A DNA stretch of 64,000 bases from Erythroxylum novogranatense (taxonomy: Eukaryota > Streptophyta > Magnoliopsida > Malpighiales > Erythroxylaceae): NCBI GenBank assembly GCA_029891385.1, contig CM057228.1:55281783-55345782 (forward strand), read 5' to 3'. The position numbers were made by a program, and so were the translations under genes. The notes under the pieces were generated by a model. The model was given only the letters and a program-made list of their open reading frames with translations, was not told the DNA's origin and searched no databases. Numbering within the stretch: position 1 is the stretch's first letter; each line of letters begins with the position of its first letter. Shown here piece after piece: positions 20,426-31,705 of this stretch.

Positions 20426-21953
20426 GATTGATGTATAACAAATAGGCTTTATTTTTAGCACTATTTTTATATCTTGTGCTTATTGTTTTGACACTTTTAA
20501 AGGATTTGATACTTAAAATGAGACATAATTTTGTTCTATGTTTTTTTTCTGTCTTTTCAAGGAAAAACAGTGAATTTGGAGAATTGGTTGTGTTAGTTTA
20601 GCCTTAAAAGAAGTGAAGAAACACTCAAGAACATGACACCTATATGCCACCATGTTTGGGCCATGTTCCACTAGGGATTATTCTATTTCTCTTTGATTAG
20701 TTAACACCCCCTATGGTCAAGTCATATTAACATGAACTATAGATGTCTCCATGTTGTTCACATAATGGCAGTGGTGATTTATGAAAAAAAAGTTGCATAA
20801 TGTGATAAAAATAATCCATTGTAAACATAAACCTATGTTAGACCTTATTGAGAATTAAAAATTAAGGTTTAAATTATTAAAATAAGAGGTAGTGGAAAAG
20901 TGATGTTTGCTTAGTTGATTATACATTTACTTCATAACATTTAGTGATTAAAGTTATAAAGTGCTTAAGATACTGATTTTGGTTCATAATTGGTTTTAGG
21001 TATAAGTTGAAAGCACAAAAACTAAAATGAGTTAAAACACATTGCTTGAGTCATCATCTTGATGTTCAAACTCATTTGTCTTTTTGGAACAATAAGAAGA
21101 TGGATTAGGGTGAGTCTGAGATAAGAAAATCCAAGAAAATGACGAATTCAACATGACCTGCAAGATACATGGTCGTGTATCTACTTTCATAGCCATGTAT
21201 AATTTTGAATGTGGTATTTTTGGTGATGCACAACTTAGAAACCCAATTTTTGCTATAAATAGACATTTGAGTAGCCAAATATAACATGATTTTTTTTAGA
21301 ACATGAAAGGAGGTAGAACACTCACTTTTTTTAGATCAATGAAGGGCTAGTCTTCTTCCTTCCAGTTCGAAGGTGAAATTGAAGCTGAAGATTGCATTTG
21401 AGCATCTTTTCATTGTGTATTGTTGACTCTCTCTCTTTAGATATTGTTTATGTTATTATTTGCTTATTGATTTGGTAATTTTAGTAAGGATGATTTGAAT
21501 GTTTTTATTAGATTGTTTTTATAAAAACCCTTTTCTAGAATCTTAAATACAATACCTAATTATTGTGTTTTCAATTCAGTTGTGGTAAATTAATTGTAGC
21601 ACCCCACTCCCGCGAGACCCGAACCCGACATCGACAGTGATATCCGAGCTCGTGACCCGCGAGGGTGGTATGCTAGAACAGTCACATCAATTTAAACGCG
21701 GAAAACCAATTAATTTCTTTTTTAGAACAAAAGAGCGCGCAAATATCGGTAAACAATTTGGGCCACGATATAAAAACATTTTCAGTCAAAATCCAATCGC
21801 TATCACAAAACCATTCATACACACATATATGCACAGTCAAATTTGGGCCCAATACAATAACAATATTTATCTGCGAAAACACAATGTACCAAAATGACTA
21901 AAATGCAGACATGAGACTGATCCCGACCTGAACTCTGACTTGCTTGCTGTAAT

Positions 21954-24163
21954 TGTTAGACCCCGAATTTTTTTTTATGATCTTATTCAGTATGAATTGT
22001 GATTTTTGCCTTAGTTTGATTAAATTGAGAGAATTATGGATAATTAAGGTCTAAATATGGTTTAAATGAGCATTTGAGGATTTAAATTGTGTAAAGGCTT
22101 TTTGAGAGGTTAACTTAAGTTGTTTTGGGCTTGGGCTTATTAGGGAGGGTCCATTCCCTTAGGGTTTAAAGAAGAGAATGAGAATAGAAAAGAGAAGAAA
22201 GGAAAAGAGAAAGGAAAATAGAAGAAGAAGAGGAGAAGCACGTCGACGGGGAGAGGAAGAGAGGAAGAAGAGAGGATTTTGATTTCTGAGGTTTTCCGAC
22301 GATTCGAAGCATTTTCCGGTAAGTTTAGTGTCTTCCTAACTTGGTTTGATTAGATTTAAACTTAAGGAATGTTGAATCCGTGAGAATCGAAGGTTTTAGG
22401 GTTTTTGGGTGAAAATGTAGAGATTTCCTTATGTTGATGTGTTTGTGTTAGATTTAAAGCTTAGAATGGGTTAGAAATGTTGTAGAAGACTGGATCTATA
22501 GTTTGGTTGTGTTGCATTTGAGTTTAGAAGAGGATTTAAGATGAGATATGCAGAAATTGGAGTTCGGAATTCGGTTCTTCGTAAACGTCGCGCGACGTCG
22601 CGTATGAACACGCCATGACGTCGCGAGGAAGGAAGCTACATCGCGACGAGTAAAATATTTATTCGCCATGACGAGAGAATCGGCCTTCGTCGCGACGTGC
22701 GAACTGTGTTCGCCATGACGTCTGAGTAGGAGTGCCTGCCTAGCACACTTAATGGTCGCCATGACGAGTGGGCCGTTCGCCGTGGCTTCGCCGCGACGAG
22801 CCCCCTGTTTTTTGAAAATGAGATTTTTGGTATTTTGGGCATATCTTTTGGTGTAGATGTCCAATTGAGGTGATTTTGAGCCGTTGTGAACTAGAGATCG
22901 GGGCTACAAGTTATGCGAAGAAGGAACTTCAGAAATTGTTTGAAGGGTTGAAATTTTAGGAGGAGGTCGAATGGAGATTTTTAATGCTTTATTTTGACTC
23001 TTCAAGCTTTGATAATTTTAAGTGGATATTGATTGGATGGAAACTTGGTTGTTTTAGGAAACCAAGGTGACCCGATTTCATCGCAAGAGGAAGGACATTC
23101 GTGAATTGGATTCTCAGCGATCTTAGGTGGGTAATATATTTATAGTTATTGTGTGATTAGGCAATTTCTTGCTATGTATGAATATATGTTATATGTTATG
23201 CATGATTAAATGTGATGAATTGAATGACTTTGATTATCACATATTTGGAAAGAAGCATGAAAATTGATAGCATTACATAGATTTTGAGCATGTTATGCCT
23301 AGACTTGATCATGGCATTTTGACTAAATGCAAGATATGAAAGAATATCATATGATGAAATGATTATGAGCATGATTATGTGCTTTTGTTTGGGCGAGAGT
23401 GGAACCATTTCGTTAAATCACGTGCACGTGACAAGAGCCTTCTCCCGGCTGCTTTCGCTTGTGGCATATGAGCTCGAATGGACTCATTTCGTTCGAGGTT
23501 AAACTTCGGTTTCTCCTTTTGTTTCCATGGAACCCTCGAGCCATTGTGATGTACATTGCATATGTGAATTGATAGCGTGAAGCATACTTTGTGACATAAT
23601 TATGGATTGAATTAATTGTATTGATTGCATAAAGCTGTTTGAGTAGTATATGAATATTTGAATTAAAGTATGTATATATATAATATATATACATTCATAT
23701 CTTGGGATTTGTGCTAGTTGCCAATGACTATAATTATATTAGCCATCGGTGTGTAGCTCAACCCATTATCTTTCCTCCTCAAAAGTGCGGATCGGGACGA
23801 TCGTTGACTTTGTGACATCGAAACTTCAGACAAATTAGGAGCTTTGTATTAAGTTGGTATTTTGTTGGCCCTCCGAGCATGTTAACATTGAGCATACTCA
23901 TGTATTTTTGGATTTAGATTTCATTTTGTATTTTGTTATAATTGAGGATACTTGTTGACTTTTCTTAATTTGCAATAGTATGAAATCCCTATGGTTATAG
24001 GGTCTTTAATGTATGGTTGTGTATGTTTTGGCAATGTATGTATGTATTAATTGATGAATTGTGCCGAAATGTTGGGATCGGGTTCGCGATTTGGGGCGCT
24101 CGACGTGGGCGCGACCCGAGGGGCCGCCTCGGGATTCGGATGTATCGGGATCCGGGCCCAACA
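21954..24163 (+). repeat. 5' LTR of the chromovirus
   Basis: 2210 bp, TGTTAGACCCCGAA to GGGCCCAACA. Differs from the 3' LTR by scattered substitutions and small indels, many of them in the CG-dense section at about 22580-22800. Confidence 0.95.
22580..22800 (+). repeat. CG-dense repeated motif block in the LTR
   Basis: At least seven copies of short related units such as CGTCGCGACG, CGCCATGACG and CGCCGCGACG in 220 bp of otherwise AT-rich LTR. The same block is at about 29625-29850 in the 3' LTR, where several CATG units read CGCG or the reverse, the change expected from methyl-cytosine loss at both CpGs. Confidence 0.7.
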
Positions 24164-24167
24164 TGTT

Positions 24168-24179
24168 TGGTATCAGAGC
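24168..24179 (+). other. primer-binding site (initiator Met-tRNA)
   Basis: TGGTATCAGAGC, four bases after the end of the 5' LTR, complementary to the 3' end of plant initiator methionine tRNA. Confidence 0.9.
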
Positions 24180-24327
24180 GCCTAGGTTTAGGTGTCCTTG
24201 GCTTAGAATGCATAATATGATTGTGTGATATATGATTACTTGTTGCATTGTTACGTGACATGCATATCATGCATACATGTAGATTGTCATATAGCTAATT
24301 CTTAGTGTTTCCATTTGAAGGAGTACG

Positions 24328-25290
24328 ATGCCACCTCGTAGAAGGACACGAGGAGCTATGCAAGGGTCTGCTGCACCTGACTCTCCGACTAGGGAGGAGA
24401 GGACCGATGAGTCTGTAGCCCCAATGCATGTTGAGGCTTCTGTGGGGCTAGAGAGTGAGCCCATGCGTTCACGACTCAGAATCGCCGATTCCGCCGAGGC
24501 AAATGCCTCGATTTGATCCGAGGATGTTTGTGCCTTTACTCAGCGTTTGTTCGGCTATGGGCGGATGCCACTGACCTTACGCTCCAGCCCGATTAAGAGG
24601 GAAAACAATTGACAAGTCGAGAAAGTATGGGCGATGGACTTCTTTGGGACGGTGATCCCGAGGAAGCGAGACATGGTTGCGGAGGACGAAGCGGGTGATG
24701 GATCGGATGGATTGTGAGAAGGACGAGAGAGTTGTATATCTTTGCCGACTTGTTGCGGGGAGATGCTCTGACTGGTGGGAGCCGTCTTGAGGCGTCGGAT
24801 GAGGCCGATGAGGGTTGGCATGGCAGGATTTTGTGGTGCGTTCAGAAGAAATATTTGTCGAGGTTTATGTCCAATGAAGCGAGAGGAGTTTTGAGTCTCA
24901 CTCGAGAGGATATGACGATTCTTGAGTATGGCGCCGATTCACGCATTGTATCCAGTATGCTTCAGATTTGATGTTGGCGAGGTCGCCGGATGTCGTCGAT
25001 TTGAGTCGGGACTACATTTGGCCATCGAGAGAAGGTGATTGTCGAAATTTGATGACTTTTAGCGATTAGTTGAGGCACTCTTGGTGGAGAACATAGAGAA
25101 TATCAAAGTCTTGTGAATAAGAAGAGGAAGGCGGAGAGCGATTAGGAGAGGAGGTAGCACTAGTACTCCTATGCCGACAGAGGAGTCTAGGAGCTTCCAG
25201 CTCGATCGAGGAGAGGAGCGATGGTGCCCGGTCGAGGCCGATGAAGACTTCTCTTGTTTCTCACCAAGCTTCTACGGTGGGCAGATAGGG
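24328..25290 (+). pseudogene. chromovirus gag, broken
   Basis: Starts at ATG 24328 with MPPRRRTRGAMQGSA, a usual type of N-terminus for Tekay-like gag, and stops after 62 codons. Further gag sequence appears in other frames (LYIFADLLRGDALT, about 24735; FMSNEARGVLSLTREDMTIL, about 24870). Many indels and stops remove any product. In the family gag forms the particle and packages element RNA. Confidence 0.75.
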
Positions 25291-25294
25291 GGAG

Positions 25295-26017
25295 ATGGGG
25301 ACAGTCATCGGCCCTAAGTGTGAGCAATGTGGTCAGTTTCATGGTGGAGAGTGTTACCGATTGACGGGTGCATGTTTCAACTGTGGACAGAAAGGACACA
25401 GGGCTAGAGAGTGTCCTCAGCCGTCCAGGAGAGAGGGATCTCAGATGCAGGCTCCTAGGAGGATAGAGACTGTGGGTCAGAGGACTTCGACAGAGGTGGG
25501 CAGTTCTGATGCTGCCAAGAGGGTGAGTCTTCGGGAAGACCGAGAGGCGAGCACCGGCCGTGGTGTTAGCTATGGCGGAAGGATGCGAGGGCGCGCGGAT
25601 GTTATTCTTGGTATGGCTCGATTGTTTTCTGATGATGTGCTTGTGTTGATTGACTCAGGATCTACTCACTCGTTTGTTTCAGCAAGTAGACCTATATGTG
25701 ATAGGACTGTGAGTCCGTTGGATAATCCGCTGTTGGTGAGTACTCCGATCGGTCAGTATATTGTGGTTAGTCAGGTGTTCAGAGATTGTGAGATTTGTAT
25801 TGGTGGAGCACTTCTAGTGGTAGATTTGATGCCACTGAAGATGGGAGGTTTGGATGTGATTTTAGGTATGGATACCTTGGAAAGGTACAATGCCGATTGG
25901 ATTGTGGAAGCGAAGGCAGTAGAGTTTGAATTAGATGATGGCACGAGTAATGTTTTACGGGATAGAAAAGCAAGTCCGCTTCAGATTTGTTTGACTTTGA
26001 ATGCGAGAAGATGTTGA
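25295..26017 (+). pseudogene. chromovirus gag C-terminus and aspartic protease fragment
   Basis: A 240-codon open segment. A CCHC zinc knuckle (CFNCGQKGHRAREC, residues 27-40) follows a second Cys pair (CEQCGQFHGGEC). The protease active site is VLIDSGSTHSFVSAS (Asp120-Ser-Gly), with the second family motif GLDVILGMDTLERYNADWIV at about 184-203. It ends at a stop before reverse transcriptase, so only part of the polyprotein survives in frame. Confidence 0.85.
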
Positions 26018-26124
26018 GGTCGGGATGTGAGGCGTTTTGGCTTATGTGATGGATTCGGGCGAGCGGAGGAAGTTAGAGGATATTCCAAAGAGTCGAGGAT
26101 TTCTCGGATGTCTTTCCCGAGGAA

Positions 26125-27076
26125 TTGCCTGGACTACCGCCAGCTCGGGAGATCGAGTTTCCGATCGAGCTTTTGTCAGGTTCAGCCCCGATTTCGATTC
26201 CGCCTTATAGGATGGCTCCGGCGGAATTGAAAGTGTTGAAGGAGCAGTTAGAGGAGTTGTTAGAGAAGGGATATATTCGACTGAGTTCCTCGCCTTGGGG
26301 AGCTCCGGTTCTTTTTGTGAAGAAGAAGGATGGATCTTTGAGGATGTGTGTGGACTACAGGAAGTTGAATCAGATTACGGTGAAAAATCGGTATCCGCTT
26401 CCTCGCATTGATGACTTGTTTGATCAATTGCAAGGAGCGAGTCTTCTAAGATAGACTTGAGATCGGGTTATCATCGTTGAGGATTAAGGAGTCGGATGTG
26501 CCAAGTGCGCTTTCGGGACTCGTTATGGGCACTTTGAGTTTTGGTGATGCCTTCGGATTGACAAATGCTCCTAAGCTTTATGGGTTTGATGAATCGGTGT
26601 TCAAGCCATTCTTGGACTAATTTATCATTGTCTTCATTGATGATATATTGGTGTATTCCAAGAGTGATCGGGAGCATGAGGAGCATTTGAGGATTTCTTT
26701 GGAGACTTTGAGGAGTAATGAGTTGTATGCCAAATTCGAGAAATGCGAATTTTGGTGAGAGAAGTTTCCTTTCTTGGGCATGTGATCTCCGGCGGGAGTG
26801 CATGTGGATTCAAGAAGATAGAGGCTATAGTGAATTGGGAGGCGTAGAAGAATGTAGCGTAAGTGAGGAGTTTTCGGGTTTGGTGCTACTACTGAGCGAT
26901 TTGTGGAGGGATTTTCGATGATATCCGCTCCGATAACGAAGTTGTTGAGAAAGAATCGAAGTTTGTGCAGGTGAGGAGTGTCATAGGAGCTTCGAGGAGC
27001 TTAAGCGCAGATTGACGAGTGCTCGATTCTCGGTTTTGCCTTCGGAGATGAGGGCTATTCGATTGTCTGATGATGC
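26125..27076 (+). pseudogene. chromovirus reverse transcriptase, frameshifted
   Basis: An open stretch at 26125-26454 includes [20 protein letters not shown] and [20 protein letters not shown], the N-terminal part of gypsy reverse transcriptase. Frame is lost at about 26450. The catalytic segment [12 protein letters not shown] is readable at about 26634-26669 in another frame, and KFEKCEFW follows before a stop. The aspartates survive, but at least several 1-3-base losses separate the blocks. Confidence 0.85.
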
Positions 27077-28987
27077 TTGAGGAAGGGTCTTGGGTGTGTT
27101 TTGATGCAGGGAGATCGGGTAATTGCATATGCTTCGAGGCAGTTGAAGCCTTATGAGCTGAATTATCCGACGCACGATTTGGAGTTAGCAGCGGTGATAT
27201 TTGCCTTGAAGATTTGGAGGCATTATTTGTATGGAGTTCAAACTCAGATCTTTACTGATCATAAGAGTCTGAAGTATTTGTTGAGTCAGAAGGAATTGAA
27301 TTTGAGGCAGCGGAGGTGGTTGGAGCTACTAAAGGATTATGATTTGCTGATTGAGTATCATCTGGGCAAGGCCAATGTTGTGGCGGATGCCTTGAGCAGG
27401 AAGTCGTCGATTGCTCATGTTCGATCGGTTTATCTTCCTTTATTGGAAGAGATGGCTAAGCTTAGGATAAGCTTGACGCAGGAAGAGCCGGATTGTCTTC
27501 TGGCTAATTTTCGAGTTAGACCGATGCTGAAGGAAAAGGTTAGGGATTTGCAGGCTCAGGATGCGGACTTGAGCAAGCTTCAGGATGAGATTCAGAATGG
27601 TAAGATTTCTGATATAGAGGTGAGGGACAATGGACTGATGACAGTTGGGAGTAGGTTGTGTATTCCGGATGTGCGGGAGATCAAGGATGAGATTATGGAT
27701 GAGGCACACAATGCGCCTTATGTCATGCATCCAGGTAGCACCAGGATGTATCGGGATTTGAGAGAGCACTTTTGGTGGAAAGGTATGAAGAGGGATATAG
27801 CAGAGTTCGTCAGTAAGTGTCTAGTGTGTCAGCAAGTCAAGGCTGAACACCAGGCACCTTCGGGTAAATTGAGACCGTTGCCTATTCCGGAGTGGAAGTG
27901 GCAGCGAGTGACGATGGACTTTTTGATGGGTTTGTCTAGGACCAGCAGGAGGCATGATGCCATTTGGGTGATTGTGGATAGGTTGACCAAGTCATCCCAC
28001 TTTTTGGCGATTCGACAGACTGATTCTTTGCATGTGTTAGCAAAGAAGTATATTGATGAGATAGTGAGACTGCATGGGATTCCGGATTCGATCGTGTCTG
28101 ACAGGGATCCTCGGTTTACTTCGAGATTTTGGGGCAGCTTGCAGGATGCTTTGGGTACCAAATTGCATTTTAGTACAACGTTTCACCCTCAGACGGATGG
28201 TCAATCTGAGAGGACCATTCGGACTCTTGAGGGGATGCTTCGAGCTTGTGTGATAGATTTTCGAGGAGCATGGGATGAGCATTTGCCGTTGGTCGAATTT
28301 GCTTATAACAATTCGTACCATTCGAGTATTCAGATGGCTCCGTATGAGGCATTGTATGGGCGGAGGTGTAGGACTCCGATTTGTTGGGATGAAGAAGGAG
28401 AGAGACAATTGGAAGGACCAGAATTGATTCAGACGACGGTCGATAAAGTCAATTTGGTTAAGCAGAGGCTTAAGGCAGCACAGGATAGGATGAAGAGTTA
28501 TGTTGATGCTCACCGAAAGGAGATGGAGTATGAGGTCGGTGAGAAGGTGTTCCTTAAGACATCTCCTTAGAAGGGAGTATTGAGATTCGGCAAGAAAGGT
28601 AAGTTGAGTCCGAGGTATGTGGGTCCTTATGAGATCCTTGAGAGGATTGGACCACTCGCCTATAGATTGGCATTACCTCCGGAGTTATCGCAGATTCACG
28701 ATGTTTTCCATGTGTCCATGTTAAGAAGATATAGATCGGATCCATCGCATGTTATTCAGACTAGTGAGGTTCAGTTGAGGGATGATTTGAGCTATGAGGA
28801 GCTTCCAGTGCAAATCTTAGATACTAAGGACAAGGTCCTTAGGAACAAGACGGTTCAGTTGGTCAAGGTCCTATGGAGGAATCATTCAGTAGAGGAAGCT
28901 ACTTGGGAGCCATTGGAGGCTATGCGGGAGAAGTATCCGCATCTCTTCGATAATTCAGGTAAATTTCGAGGACGAAATTTCTTTTAA
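27077..28987 (+). pseudogene. chromovirus RNase H, integrase and chromodomain end
   Basis: A 497-codon open segment (27077-28570): RNase H end with [10 protein letters not shown] (Asp61) and ADALSRK, then the integrase zinc finger (His211, His218, Cys248, Cys251) and a complete DD35E core (Asp281 in VTMDFL, Asp342 in SDRDPRF, Glu378 in DGQSERT). One TAG at 28568-28570 interrupts it within KTSP(stop)[11 protein letters not shown]; the frame then continues to 28987 with [19 protein letters not shown] and a chromodomain-like [20 protein letters not shown], ending GKFRGRNFF. The integrase half is far better preserved than gag and reverse transcriptase. Confidence 0.9.
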
Positions 28988-28999
28988 GAGGGGGAGAAA
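28985..28999 (+). other. polypurine tract
   Basis: AAGAGGGGGAGAAA immediately before the 3' LTR, overlapping the end of pol; the second-strand priming site. Confidence 0.85.
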
Positions 29000-31203
29000 T
29001 GTTAGATCCCGAATTTTTTTTATGATCTTAATCAGTATGAATTGTGATTTTTGCCTTAGTTTGATTAAATTGAGAGAATTATGGATAATTAAGGTCTAAA
29101 TATGGTTTAAATGAGCATTTGAGGATTTAAATTGTGTAAAGGCTTTTTGAGAGGTTAACTTAAGTTGTTTTGGGCTTGGGCTTATTAGGGAGGGTCCATT
29201 CCCTTAGGGTTTAAAGAAGAGAATGAGAATAGAAAAGAGAAGAAAGGAAAAGAGAAAGGAAAATAGAAGAAGAAGAGGAGAAGCACGCCGACGGGGAGAG
29301 GAAGAGAGGAAGAAGAGAGGATTTTGATTTCTGAGGTTTTTCGACAATTCGAAGCATTTTCCGGTAAGTTTAGTGCCTTCCTAACTTGGTTTGATTAGAT
29401 TTAAACTTAAGGAATGTTGAATCCGTGAGAATCGAAGGTTTTAGGATTTTTGGGTGAAAATGTAGAGATTTCCTTATGTTGATGTGTTTGTGTTAGATTT
29501 AAAGCTTAGAATGGGTTAGGAATGTTGTAGAGGACTGGATCTATAGTTTGGTTGTGTTGCATTTGAGTTTAGAAGAGGATTTAAGATGAGATATGCAGAA
29601 ATTGGAGTTCGGGGGTCAGTTCTTCGATGCAGACGTCGCGACGTGCGTATGAACACGCCACGACGTGCGAGGAAGGGAAGCTACGTCGCAACGAGTAAAA
29701 TATTTATTCGCCGCGACGAGAGAATCGGCCTTCGTCGCGACGTGCGAACCTGTGTTCGCCATGACGTCGAGTAGGGTGCGTACTTGGCATGCTACACTTG
29801 TGGTCGCCATGAAGCGGGCCGTTCGCCGTGGCTTCACCGCGGCGAGCCCCCTGTTTTTCGAAAATGAGATTTTTGGTATTTTGGGCATATCTTTTGGTGT
29901 AGATGTCCAATTGAGGTGATTTTTAAGCCGTTGTGAACTAGAGATCAGGGCTACAAGTTGTCGAAGAAGGAACTTCAGAAATTGTTTGAAGGGTTCAAAT
30001 TTTAGGAGGAGGTCGAATGGAGATTTTAATGCTTTATTTTGACTCTTCAAGCTTTGATTATTTTATGTGGATATTGATTGGATGGAAACTTGGTTGTTTT
30101 AGGAAACCAAGGTGACCCGATTTCATCGCAAGAGGAAGGACATTCGTGAATTGGATTCTCAGCGATCTTAGGTGGGTAATATATTTATAGTTATTGTGTG
30201 ATTAGGCAATTTCTTGCTATGTATGAATATATGTTATATGTTATGCATGATTAAATGTGATGAATTGAATGACTTTGATTATCACATATTTGGAAAGAAG
30301 CATGAAAATTGATAGCAATACATAGATTTTGAGCATGTTATGCCTAGACTTCGGTCATGGCATTTTGACTAAATGTAAGATATGAAAGAATATCATATGA
30401 TGAAATGATTATGAGCATGATTATGTGCTTTTGTTTGGGCGAGAGTGGAACCATTTCGTTAAATCACGTGCACGTAGACAAGAGCCTTCTCCGGCTGCCG
30501 CTTGTGACATATGAGCTCGAATGGACTCATTTAGTTCGAGGTTAAACTTGGTTTCTCCCTTTTGTTTCCATGGAACCTCGAGCCATTGTGATGTACATTG
30601 CATATGTGAATTGATCATTGTGAAACATACTTTGTGACATAATTATGGATTGAATTAATTGTATTGATTGCATAAACTGTTTGAGTAGTATATGAATATT
30701 TGAATTAAAGTATGTATATAAATAATATATATACATTCATATCTTTGGGATTTGTGCTAGTTGCCAATGGCTATAATTATATTATCCATCGAAGTGTAGC
30801 TCAACCCATTATCTTTCCTCCTCAGTGCGGATCGGACGATCGTTGACTTTACATGCATCGAAACTTCAGACAAATTAGGAGCTTTGTATTAAGTTAGTAT
30901 TTTGTTGGCCCTCCGAGCATGTTAACATTGAGCATACTCATGTATTTTTGGATTTAGATTTCATTTTGTATTTTGTTATAATTGAGGATACTTGTTGACT
31001 TTTCTTAATTTGCAATAGTATGAAATCCCTATGGTTATAGGGTCTTTAATGTATGGTTGTGTATGTTCTGGCAATGTATGTATGTATTAATTGATCGATT
31101 GTGCCGATATGTTGGGATCGGGTCCGCGATTTGGGGCGCTCGACGCGGGCGCGACCCGAGGGGCCGCCTCGGGATTCGGATGTATCGGGATCTGGGCCCA
31201 ACA
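29000..31203 (+). repeat. 3' LTR of the chromovirus
   Basis: 2204 bp, TGTTAGATCCCGAA to GGGCCCAACA, followed by the duplicated target GTAAT. Very similar to the 5' LTR. Confidence 0.95.
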
Positions 31204-31542
31204 GTAATCATACTCCCGTTTGTCTAACGGGGTACTCACCAAATCCTGAAAAATAATTAAAATGTTGGGTGAGTTTGCGAACTCAGTGAGAAACCATCAT
31301 CGATGGTTCGCCCAACTCATGCATATACAATAATCATATACTATCCCATATTGTCACAATCCAAGTTATCTCTGGCATTGTCAATTTTACACAATCAATA
31401 TCACCATATAACACTTATCAGATGAATATACAACATTCACACGTAAAAGTTTCACTCCTGAACTTTTCCCATTATTATCCATTCTTTTATGGGTTGTGAC
31501 TGAGCGCTTAACAGTAACAGAATTCAGATACATTTAGGGAGT

Positions 31543-31705
31543 AGGAGAGCCCTCTGGGTATGCACTGACTCCCCTCGAGTTCAAGGCTCGGTTCAGTAAC
31601 AGTAATCACATTTTCGGCAAGTAGGAGAGCCCTCAGGGTATGCACTACTGCCCTCTCACATTAGGGATAGGAGAGCCCTCTGGGTATGCACTATTCCCTT
31701 TCAGT
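31543..31705 (-). repeat. three-copy TAGGAGAGCCCTC array in the left LTR
   Basis: Units TAGGAGAGCCCTC(T/A)GGGTATGCACT at about 31543, 31621 and 31667. The matching array in the other LTR has five. Confidence 0.85.

Larger units (their letters stand above)
21954..31203 (+). mobile_element. Tekay/Del-type Ty3/gypsy chromovirus, degenerate
   Basis: A complete 9250-bp insertion: LTRs 21954-24163 and 29000-31203, ends TGTTAGA and CCCAACA, perfect 5-bp duplications GTAAT (21949-21953 and 31204-31208), primer site for initiator Met-tRNA and a polypurine tract. The interior has gag, protease, reverse transcriptase, RNase H, integrase and a C-terminal chromodomain-like segment in Ty3/gypsy order. The chromodomain-type end and about 2.2-kb LTRs suggest the Tekay/Del clade. 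The two LTRs are very similar, so the insertion looks fairly recent, yet gag and reverse transcriptase contain many small indels. Confidence 0.95.

Noticed and set aside
21637..21897. 86-codon frame repeated at 36467-36712
   Set aside because: It is present in both LTRs of the same element and has no protein features; repetition reflects LTR identity.
31543..31705. Regularly spaced short repeats that might suggest a CRISPR-like array
   Set aside because: Only three to five diverged units, within a plant LTR, with spacers that are themselves repeated.
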